Part shown: positions 10,213-18,260 of the stretch, one piece after another
Numbering within the stretch: the stretch's first letter is position 1
Layout: every line of letters begins with the position of its first letter
DNA from: Vairimorpha apis BRL 01
Lineage: Eukaryota > Microsporidia > Nosematidae
Direction: 5' to 3'
Length of the DNA stretch: 64,000 nt
Assembly (NCBI GenBank): GCA_000447185.1
Contig: KE647339.1
Span: 38,349-102,348 of the forward strand
The notes under the pieces: model-generated
What the model was told of the DNA's origin: nothing
Databases searched by the model: none
Seen by the model: only the letters and a program-made list of their open reading frames with translations
Position numbers and translations under genes: made by a program

Positions 10213-10413
10213 ATAAAAAATATCCAACACAAAAAATATTATTTTCAATATTCACAATTAAATGATTATTTAAGATAACATTATCTCTAAACAATATTTT
10301 TTTATAAAAAATATCCAACACAAAAAATATTATTTTCAATATTCACAATTAAATGATTATTTAAGATAACATTATTTCTAAACAATATTTTTTTATAAAA
10401 AATATTCAACACT
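10213..10413. repeat. 91-bp tandem duplication
   Basis: TATCCAACACAAAAAATATT begins at 10221 and recurs at 10312, a period of 91 bp. A third, partial copy (TATTCAACAC) begins at 10403. The two full units differ at very few positions (for example TATCTCTAA against TATTTCTAA), so the duplication is young. It ends about 60 bp before the start codon at 10472. Confidence 0.85.
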
Positions 10414-10460
10414 AAATAAAATAAAATTCCAATCAAACAACATTTAAAAAATTTTTAATT

Positions 10461-10474
10461 AAAAAGGGTAAATG
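10461..10474 (+). promoter_or_regulatory. GGG start-codon motif (AAAAAGGGTAAATG)
   Basis: GGG at 10466-10468 stands 3 nt before the ATG at 10472, in an A-run context matching that at 8949-8961. Two neighbouring short membrane-protein genes with the same start context suggests shared control. This is inference; the motif class is known from microsporidia. Confidence 0.6.
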
Positions 10475-10741
10475 ACACCACTAATCAAAAAAAACATACA
10501 CCTTCTTGCAACTCTCTTTCTAGGAATATCAATCGGTTGTTTATTAAGTTTCTTTATATTCCAAAAACAACCAATAAATAAATATATAATAGATTTGGAA
10601 AATGGACCTATGATGGATATTGAATCGTCTGTTTTATTTAATGATAAAGGGGAATGGAAGATGTTGTATACAATTGGAAATTTACAAAATGTTGAACAGT
10701 TTGAAAGGATTCGTGGGGTATTTAGAGATATTGTTGAGTGA
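10472..10741 (+). CDS. 89-residue membrane-anchored protein
   Basis: Unrecognised, and the only protein gene of the island that is open without a frame break. Residues 1-8 are polar and basic (Met-Thr-Pro-Leu-Ile-Lys-Lys). Residues about 9-30 form one hydrophobic segment (Ile-His-Leu-Leu-Ala-Thr-Leu-Phe through Phe-Phe-Ile-Phe). A short soluble tail of about 55 residues follows and contains Gly-Glu-Trp-Lys-Met. Lysines before the segment would favour a type II orientation with the tail in a lumen or outside. It shares the GGG start context, the Met-Thr beginning and the anchor-plus-tail plan with the gene at 8959, but I see no clear sequence identity between them. The stop is TGA. The next gene is 1 kb away. 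Confidence 0.65.
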   Translation: MTPLIKKNIHLLATLFLGISIGCLLSFFIFQKQPINKYIIDLENGPMMDIESSVLFNDKGEWKMLYTIGNLQNVEQFERIRGVFRDIVE

Positions 10742-11790
10742 TAGTGGATTTTTTTATTTAAATTAAAATGTTGTTTTTGATATTTTATATATTTTATATG
10801 TTAAGTTAATGCGGTTATGTTAATTTAATGTAGTTATGTTTGTGAATGAAATTTATTAATTTACATTTTTGTAGTTATATTTTTTTATATGGTAATTCTT
10901 TTTGTTATCAAAATTTTTTATAAATTTATTATTTTTTCATATGGTAATTGTTTTTGTAAATCAAATTTTTAACGTTATATTTTTAATATATAAAAATAAT
11001 GTTTCATTTATTTTTCTTAGTAATAATTGTTATTATTTTTTTTATATATGTACTGTATTTATAAATTTCTAATAGTTTATTTAATATTAAATTATTTATG
11101 TATAAATTTTAAGATTAAAAATATATTTTCTAGAAATATTTTATTAAGTAAATCACGTTCTTTTCATATTCATTTTTGTTTATTTATGTTAAAATATTTT
11201 ATTACAAAATATTCTTTTAATATTCTTTAGATTTACATTAATAAAATTAATATCTTTTAAAATACATATCAAAATAAACTTAGCTTTTCAAAATAAATTC
11301 TTTAAATATTTTTTTTATAAAACATTCCATAACTTTCTTTTTTAAATAAAAATACATTATTAAAATATTTTTATTATAAAATATTCCTAAAACATTCTTT
11401 TAAATAAATATTATCTTAATAATTACATTTAAAAACTTTCTTTTAAAAAAAATATTATCTCAATAATTACATTTAAAAACTTTCTTTTTTAAATAAAAAT
11501 ACATTCCATATCATTTTTTTATTATGTAAAAATACATTCTTTAAGTTAACATTAATAATAATACATATTTAAAAAAATACATTCTTTAAATATTTATTTC
11601 CAAATCATTCTCTCTTAAATAATAATAAATATTAAAATACATTCTTTAAATATTAGTAGACATCCAAAAACAACCTTTAAATTTTTCACCAATAAATTCT
11701 CTTAAAACATAAATTAATTTTTTATTAAACATCAAAAAAATTGTTTCATAACCAAACTATAAATAAAAAAATAAAAATAAACAATTAAAA
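10742..11790. other. Intergenic region, C-poor then G-poor, with short repeats
   Basis: No gene I can support. About 10742-11000 is nearly C-free; 11281-11700 has 50 C and only 5 G. A 44-bp duplication (TTATCTTAATAATTACATTT at 11411, and with one change at 11455) and scattered ACATTCTTTAAATATT copies fill the second half. An open 67-codon frame at 11027-11230 is hydrophobic AT text and is not called. Confidence 0.6.
11411..11498. repeat. 44-bp direct duplication
   Basis: The two units begin at 11411 and 11455 and share TAATTACATTTAAAAACTTT, with minor changes including a C for T. Confidence 0.7.
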
Positions 11791-13649
11791 ATGGAAATAA
11801 AAGAAATATTCATAACCTCAAATAAAACTATCTTAATAGGAAACCCAAAACTATATCCACTTAACCCACAGTATCCTACTCATGTATGTGACGGTTACCA
11901 ACTTACTCAACTCCAAGTGGATGACGTTAGACTAGGAATTTTGTATACCAATATAGACGTTTTTACTATAATTAATTTTTTGGAAAACTTAAAAATTATT
12001 ATTGAACGGAAAATTAGTTGTTTGAATTATGTTAATGTTGTTGATAATTATTTTTTAGTTTTGGAGCTTATTGATCGTAATATTTTGTGTTTTGAGTGTG
12101 GGTGTTGTGAAGTGTGTGGGTATAGTAATGGATGTATGAATGTTAATAGAGGTGTTGATAATTTGAAGTTGGATAATGATAGTATAGATAATGGTATAAA
12201 TAATAGTATAAATAATAGTATAGATAATAATATAGATAACTATAATAATATTAAATATAATAGTATAAATAATAGTATAAATAATAGTATAGATAATAAC
12301 AATTATAATATTAATAACAATAATAAAAATATAAATAATAGTATTAATAACTATAATAACAATTATAATATTAAATATAACAATAGTATAAATAATAACA
12401 ATAATATTATAAATAATAAAGTACAAACAACATCTTCTACTATTACAAAACTTCCACCTTCTACAAAACCTTCTACAAAAAAAATATCCCACTACTATCA
12501 CAAAACGACATATACATAGACGTTATAGAACTATATGACATAGTTATATCAGAAAATTATATTAACTGTAAAATTTATGGATACTGTTTTGTAAAACCAA
12601 GATTTAACGATAACGTATTTTTTAAATTAGTTTTAGACAAAAATGAATGTTTAGATTATTTTAGTAAATATAAAATGACTGAAAAGTTTGATCAAATTGA
12701 GGTACAATTTGATTTATGTGATGATGATTTGGATGTTTTAAAGTATGTTAATAATAATAAAATGGTGTTTAAAAGTTTGAATAGTGGAAATTGTTGTAAA
12801 AAAGAATGTAATTGTTGTAAAGATTCTAAAAATATAAGAAATATTGGAGATTGTAAAGATTCTAAAAAAGATTTTAAAAATGTAAGATATTGTGGAAATA
12901 ATGGAAGATTTAAAGAAGATTTTAAAAAAGATTGTAAAAAAGATTATAATTATTATAAAAATATAATAAATAGTGGAAATAATGAAGAAAATTATAAAGA
13001 TAATAATAAATGTTATAAAAATAATTCCACTTCAAATATTTATAAAATACCAATAAACTTATCAAAAACTAAAGAAGGTTACAATTTACAAACTATTGAT
13101 ACAATATTTGAATATTTAGAAATATTGATACCTGTATCTCAACAACTACAAACAATTAAAATTAATTCAAGTTTAGGTAAAACATTTTATGATGAAGATA
13201 ATGATTTAATTAAATGGAGGTTTGATAATGAACGTATTGGGAATGCTAATATTAAAATTCAAATGAGTTATTTTAAAGAATGTTTTGGTAATTATAAAAT
13301 TGGATGTGAAGATAATGAATATATTAATAGTAAGGAGAAAGAAACATTAAATGATAAAGATAATGAAACTATATGTGATAATAAAGATAATGAATATATA
13401 TGTGATAATAAAGATAATGAAACATTAAATAATAGAGATAAAGAAAGTATAAATAATTATAAAGATAATACATATTTTAATAGCAAGGATAATAAAACTA
13501 TAAATGATGATATTACAATAAAATTTAAAATAGTAAAAACAAATAACAACATATTAAATATTAGAAAAGCCGTATGTTTAGATAATCAGACTGTAAAGGT
13601 GTGGGTTAAGTATGATATGTGTAGTGGTAATTCTGAGTATAGACAATAA
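11791..13649 (+). CDS. AP (clathrin-adaptor) complex medium chain, mu subunit; one frame break
   Basis: Medium subunits sit in the tetrameric AP complexes that sort cargo into coated vesicles at Golgi, endosome or plasma membrane. The N-terminal 100 residues read as a mu-type longin domain: Leu-Tyr-Thr-Asn-Ile-Asp, Phe-Leu-Glu-Asn-Leu, then Asp-Asn-Tyr-Phe-Leu-Val-Leu-Glu-Leu-Ile-Asp. After an Asn/Ile-rich linker (12130-12420) comes the mu-homology domain: Tyr-Ile-Asp-Val-Ile-Glu (from about 12510), Gly-Tyr-Cys-Phe-Val-Lys-Pro-Arg-Phe, a Glu-Ile-Leu-Ile-Pro-Val block with Ile-Lys-Trp near 13110-13220, and a C-terminal Trp-Val-Lys-Tyr typical of the family's closing Trp-Val-Arg-Tyr-Ile. Two Lys/Asn/Cys-rich inserts (12770-13060 and 13300-13510) enlarge it to about 620 residues, against roughly 430-450 usual. 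The frame shifts once, at the A8 run 12477-12484; without the shift it stops at 12519. Whether it serves AP-1, AP-2 or AP-3 I cannot tell. Confidence 0.82.
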
Positions 13650-13663
13650 ATGAGTTATTTTAA

Positions 13664-13734
13664 GGCCCTTTAGTTTAGTGGTAGAATTGTTCACTCGTAA
13701 TGAATAGGCACGGGTTCGATTCCCGTAGGGGCCT
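13664..13734 (+). tRNA. tRNA-Thr (anticodon CGT)
   Basis: A full cloverleaf can be drawn. The acceptor stem GGCCCTT pairs with AGGGGCC (one G-U type pair). The anticodon stem GTTCA/TGAAT encloses the loop CTCGTAA, so the anticodon CGT reads ACG (Thr). The T arm is ACGGG-TTCGATT-CCCGT. The internal promoters are perfect: A box TAGTTTAGTGG and B box GGTTCGATTCC. There is no intron and no encoded CCA; the discriminator base is T. It starts 14 nt after the AP-mu stop codon on the same strand. It is the last gene before the 50-kb desert. Confidence 0.97.
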
Positions 13735-13737
13735 TTT
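13734..13737 (+). terminator. RNA polymerase III TTTT stop
   Basis: TTTT begins with the discriminator base of the tRNA. A run of four or more T is the standard pol III terminator. Confidence 0.8.
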
Positions 13738-13984
13738 GTTTAATATATTCTGTATTTTTCTTATTTTACATGTTTGATGTTTTCATAATATAAGGATAAT
13801 GTATTAAACTTTTGAAGTTAATTCTAAAAATTAGATTAAATATTTTAAAATATTTGTATTTGTTGGTGTCGTTTTAAATAAAGTAGCTTAAAATCTTAAT
13901 TTTTACATTTTAAATCATATTCTAATAAAAACTATTTCTAAAAGATAATTTTATTATATTTTCGATTATATATCAAAATTATTT
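13738..13984. other. Short spacer between tRNA and first retroelement remnant
   Basis: No gene or repeat recognised. The alternating C-poor and G-poor tracts of the gene island fade out here. Confidence 0.5.
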
Positions 13985-14168
13985 ACTTATAATATAAATT
14001 TTCGTTACTCTCGTTTTCCGCTAATATTTAATCGCCTCCTCTTCTGTATTTAACGACACACTCTCTAGAGTTTTTTTAAGTGTCACTGATTAATATATGG
14101 GAAGATTTGGTCTGAAATTTATAGCGTCTTTCTGTATTTTGCGTGGTATTTAATGATTAACACATATG

Positions 14169-14325
14169 GAATTATTTTTGTCTTACATCCATGTATTAAA
14201 CCTATATCATTAACCAACAAATCTTATTTTATACAATCTCATATTAGCACATGTGGAATTATTTTTGTCTAACACTTATGTTTTAAACCTAGTTCAATAG
14301 TATACAGATCGTATTTTCTTATTTT
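14169..14325. repeat. 87-bp duplication inside remnant A
   Basis: GGAATTATTTTTGTCT begins at 14169 (with TTAC after it) and again at 14256 (with AACA after it), and the following 60 bases align with scattered changes. It is older than the 84-bp array next to it, judging by divergence. Confidence 0.6.
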
Positions 14326-14534
14326 TTCTTTCTCTACTTGTTGAATGTAGTTAATATATGTGACTCCTATTTTAACTATAAGAATTTATTATGATTTCTT
14401 ATCTTTTACTACAATTTCAAGTTTATTATATTTAATTTATTATCTGTTTTTATTGTAGTATCGATTCTTTTTTTTATGAATTTTTTAGTCATTATATGTT
14501 GAACTGAGTGGGTTCTTAGATTTTTATTTATATT

Positions 14535-14935
14535 CAGTGTTATAATTTTTGCATAAAAACAAATACAAATATTTGACAGTTAAATTGTAACACCTCATAA
14601 ATCCTTTCTCTGATAGCTCAGTTTTATATTTCTTGTACAAAAGTTAAGACAAATATTTAACTGTTTAATTGTAAGGTGCCTCATAAACCTTTTCTCTGAT
14701 AACTCAATGTTATATTTCTTGTACAGAAGCAAATGCAAATATTTGACAGTTTAATTGTAACACCTCATAAACCTTTTCTCTGATAACTCGATGTTATATT
14801 TCTTGAACAAAAGTAAATACATATATTTGACAGTTTAATTGTAACACCTCATAAACCTTTTCTCTGATAACTCAATGTTATATTTCTTGTACAGAAGCAA
14901 ACGCAAATATTTATTAATTTTATTATGGCACCTCA
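14535..14935 (-). repeat. 84-bp minisatellite derived from retroelement coding sequence
   Basis: The unit is marked by CCTCATAAACC at 14593, 14679, 14763, 14847 and (as CCTCATATT) 14931; the last three intervals are exactly 84 bp. On the minus strand each unit is 28 codons beginning Met-Arg-Cys-Tyr/His-Asn and containing Leu-Leu-Leu-Tyr-Lys-Lys-Tyr-Asn-Ile. The parental codons are the last copy (upper end). The amplified copies share an in-frame TAA after Met-Arg-Cys-Tyr-Asn, so the expansion happened after the element had died. Confidence 0.85.
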
Positions 14936-15020
14936 TATTATCTTGTCCTAACATTTTCTCACCACGCGTAACCATATGATCAATTGTTCTTTTTGATAGG
15001 TTACAATGTTGGCACATGTT

Positions 15021-15529
15021 GCTATCATAAAAAAAAATATTTTTTATTCTGTAAAAAACAACTTACATCATATCTCGCTGAATTGTTATTTTTGTGTAGC
15101 AACATCGATTAGTCCTCAAATAAAAATAATTCGTTTTTAAGCCTTACTATTAACTTTTTGTGATAAAATTCTTGCTTTTAATATCATTAATAAGTTTGGA
15201 ATGTTGTATGTTTTGTAATTGCTCAATTAAATTCATTTTAAAGCTTTATTTCTTTATAAAAATTTTTCAATTGTTAAATGTGTATAATTTTCTAGTTGTA
15301 TCTTTAAAACAGCTTTTTTTTTAAATAAACCTTTCTTTTAAGTTTTATAATATTATCTTAAAAAGTTTTTAATTATATATTGTAGCCCAAATTAAAATTT
15401 AGTTCTTATTCAAAAAAATAAAAAATAACTTTATTAAAAAAACAAATATCTATTTATAATTTTTCTAAAAGTTTAAGTGTGTCAAAAATATTTAAATTTT
15501 ATACTAATATTGAAAATTGTTAAACCTAA
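15021..15529. other. AT-rich spacer
   Basis: No gene or recognisable element. Contains poly-T and poly-A runs only. Confidence 0.5.
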
Positions 15530-16450
15530 GGATCACATATTAGTAAGTACAAGTTGTTCCTAAACATGGCTGTTAAAGAAGAATAATCAGACATGATCTA
15601 AAACTGCATATTGCTTTCTGGTGTATATTAACATACTCTATAAATATAAGGATATTGTCTTCACTATAGATCTTATAGAAAGACGGTTGATCATCTAGCT
15701 ATAAAATTTGATCGAATATTAGGATTTGATTATGTAATAAGATACAACGAGGTAGTTAGATGCATACATTTCTTATTATAAAAAAATATTATTTAAAAAG
15801 AACTATTAAATAAAGTCTTGTTTTGTACAATAGGTAATGTATAATGACAACTCCGAAATCAAGTGATACAAGGACATTTACATCCCATTCTGTACAAGAG
15901 GTAATGTATAATGATAACTTTGAAATACAAGTGATACAGAAATATCTGCAGATGCCATGTAAACCATAACATTTATGATATTTTTGTAATATATATGAAG
16001 AACAAGAAATTTTAATTTTAGAGATCTGTATTATTAACCAAGATCTTTTCGTTATTGTAGATAATGAAAAATTAAGGAAGTACGATCTTATTGATAATGA
16101 GTTATGTATCATATATAAACTAAGACAAAAAATATTTACAATGTGATACCATGGGACGGTGTAGTAACAACATTATAAAAGATTCATCATGGGCATAGTA
16201 ATATAACCATCCTAGAAACTTATATCAAGTCATTATGTTGAAAAAAAAACTTGAAGAAGACAAAAGCATGACATGTATGAGACTGAAAAGGTGAAATGCA
16301 ATTTTGAGAAGTTAGTTGAATCTAACTATAAATATATGATGATGAAACAATAGATCCAATTAATAGAATTAAGGCAAAATATTAAACCTTAAAAATATTA
16401 CGAGTTAATAATGAATGTGAGATAAAGGAATCTTATATAATAAGAAGTGT
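15530..16450 (+). mobile_element. Decayed non-LTR retrotransposon, C-terminal part (remnant B)
   Basis: Plus-strand pieces in order: Lys-Thr-Val-Asp-His-Leu-Ala-Ile-Lys (from about 15672), Tyr-Asn-Glu-Val-Val-Arg-Cys-Ile-His (15745-15775), Ser-His-Ser-Val-Gln-Glu-Val (near 15885), an endonuclease-like block with Ile-Leu-Glu-Ile and Asn-Glu-Lys-Leu-Arg-Lys-Tyr-Asp (16010-16095), then Pro-Trp-Asp-Gly-Val-Val-Thr (16147-16170). The same string of motifs is found in the remnants at 17.7, 33.2, 46.2 and 63.5 kb. Several stops and frame shifts; not functional. A GTACAAGAGGTAATGTATAATGA-like string is locally duplicated at 15825-15855 and 15890-15915. Confidence 0.75.
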
Positions 16451-17740
16451 GTCTAAATATAAGTTCATCTGACTAATGCTAAAGGTTTGATGAATAAAAA
16501 ACAAAATAATTTAAATTATTTTTTCATACTTAAATTATTAAAATTCACTAAGTATTAAATTTTTGCACAATAATTGTAACTAAAGCTATTTAACTTTATT
16601 TTAAAATGTACTTTTGATAATTATTTAGTTAAAATTTAAATCTATTTTGATTTATGTATGTTAAATATAAATTGTAATTATTTGAGTTGAATCTATTTAT
16701 AATTTATTAGTAATATATTTTACTAATATCAAATTTATTGGTTTAATGTATTTAATGATTTAAATTTTAAGTAAGATTAAATTAAATTTTTGAATTTTTT
16801 ATACAAAAAATAATCTCGTTCAAAAATATAAAACTAATAATATTTATATTAAATAACATATGTATTATAATTTTATATGTAAAAGTTTATATTTTTTTGT
16901 TTAAAGTGAAGAACTTTATTAAAATCAAGTTGTATCTAAAGAGTATAACCTATGAAAAAAAATGTTGCTTTATAAAATTGGGTTATATAAAGAGTATAAC
17001 CTTTGAAAAAAAGAGTTGCTTTTCAAAATTAGGTTATATATAAATAATTTATCCTATAAAAAAAGAGTTGCTTTATAAAAATTAGAATATGTATAAATAA
17101 TTTATCCTATGAAAAAAAATGTATCTTTATTAAAATTAGAATATTTATAAAGAGTATATCCTATAAAAAAAAGTTACTTCCTAAATCAAAAGAATAATGT
17201 TTAAAATATGATTAATTAAAATTTAAATTTTCTAAACCTTAATATTTTTTACAAATGTATATTATTTAATAAATCTGAAAATTAATATTAAAAAAATTAT
17301 GTTTATAATGTATTTTAAAATTAAATTATGTTTTATATGATTATATAGTAAAATAATTATATGATATTAAATTAACTTATTCTTATATAAAATTGAATTT
17401 AAACTAGATGTTTCTTTATAAAAACTTGATGAAGAAAAAAAAGATTAATTTATCTAAAATTAAAAAATTTACAAATCTTTCAATATTATAAAATCTTTAT
17501 TTAATCTTAGAAAATTGCTTAGATTGTCAAAATTTCATAAAAAAAATTGATTAATCAAAAATTAGTAGCACACAACAATAATTTTATTCAAAATCTATTG
17601 AAATATAAAATTGTGAAAATAAATGTAAAAATTATAAAATATAAAAAATGAAAAATTAATTGTAACTTATTTCAACAAACATTTTTTAACTTTTAATAAT
17701 TTTATAGTATGTTATTTATTATAAAAATATTTCCTACAGA
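16451..17740. other. AT-rich region with a 52-bp repeat
   Basis: No gene seen. Apart from the 52-bp array listed next, nothing is recognised. Confidence 0.5.
16925..17180. repeat. 51-53-bp tandem repeat, about five copies
   Basis: GAGTATAACCTATGAAAAAA at 16941 recurs at 16992 (CTTTG variant). Further diverged copies carry TAATTTATCCTATRAAAAAA, and the last has GAGTATATCC near 17153. Each unit includes GTTGCTTT followed by AAAATTAGRTTAT. Confidence 0.75.
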
Positions 17741-18260
17741 ATGGGAATATCTTCTGTGGATAAGAAGGACAATGTCCTCACAATAGGTACAAGAAAGACA
17801 ATTAATTATTTAGCTACTAAATGTGTCCGAATGATGGGTTTTGACTATATTTTAAGGCACAATGAGGTAGTTAGATGTATACATCTGCTTCTTTGTAAAA
17901 AATATGAATTTAAAAAGACTAACAAAATAAGAAGTCACTCAGTTCAAGAGTTTGTGTCTAATGACAATGAAGAAATACGAGTATATATAAGAGTATTGAC
18001 TGATATTAAAGTCTGCCATAATATGCCAGAAAATATTGCAATGAACAAAACAAATAAATTAATTTTATTTGTCTAAATTGAAATACCAATTAAGATCGTC
18101 TGACAATATAGAGCACTAAAAATAAAGATAGTATGATCTTTTGGGTAATGGACTTGGTCAAATTTATAAATCACAAGCATGAATTATCCCATATAAAATA
18201 GCATAAGATGGTGTGGTAACAAAATAGCACAGATCGTATACCAAGGAGCTGAAAATTTAA
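17741..18260 (+). mobile_element. Decayed non-LTR retrotransposon, C-terminal part (remnant C)
   Basis: The best-preserved knuckle-to-endonuclease segment of the window, with 111 open codons (17741-18076): Thr-Ile-Asn-Tyr-Leu-Ala-Thr-Lys-Cys, Arg-His-Asn-Glu-Val-Val-Arg-Cys-Ile-His, Leu-Cys-Lys-Lys-Tyr, Ile-Arg-Ser-His-Ser-Val-Gln-Glu. The endonuclease Arg-Pro-Asp has become Met-Pro-Glu, removing the Asp expected to bind metal, and the frame is lost soon after. A trace of Asp-Gly-Val-Val-Thr-Lys survives near 18205-18225 with the Trp codon changed to TAA. It is not a free-standing gene. Confidence 0.75.

Larger units (their letters stand above)
13985..15020 (-). mobile_element. Decayed non-LTR retrotransposon, C-terminal part (remnant A)
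   Basis: On the minus strand, right to left, a CCHC-type knuckle (Cys-Gln-His-Cys, then Thr-Ile-Asp-His-Met) is followed by Glu-Lys-Met-Leu-Gly-Gln-Asp (14930-15017), a five-fold 84-bp expansion of the next segment, Leu-Arg-Thr-His-Ser-Val-Gln (about 14510), and a C-terminal tail around 13990-14130 whose DNA (CTCTAGAGTTTTTTTAAG) also occurs at the ends of the remnants at 38.8 and 46.3 kb. This order, knuckle then endonuclease region, is that of non-LTR elements with a C-terminal restriction-like endonuclease (R2/R4/Dong type). Many stops and frame changes; dead. No reverse-transcriptase part is visible here. Confidence 0.75.

Noticed and set aside
11027..11230. 67-codon plus-strand frame, hydrophobic
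   Set aside because: It has no start motif, it straddles the C-poor to G-poor transition, and its Phe/Leu/Tyr/Ile-only text is what AT-rich non-coding DNA gives.
12055..12501. 148-codon minus-strand frame rich in Ile, opposite the AP-mu linker
   Set aside because: It is the mirror of an Asn/Ile ATA-AAT repeat; the plus strand continues into recognisable AP-mu domains on both sides.
15789..16112. 107-codon minus-strand frame
   Set aside because: The plus strand over the same bases carries the retroelement motifs (His-Ser-Val-Gln-Glu, Asn-Glu-Lys-Leu-Arg-Lys-Tyr), so the minus frame is a shadow.
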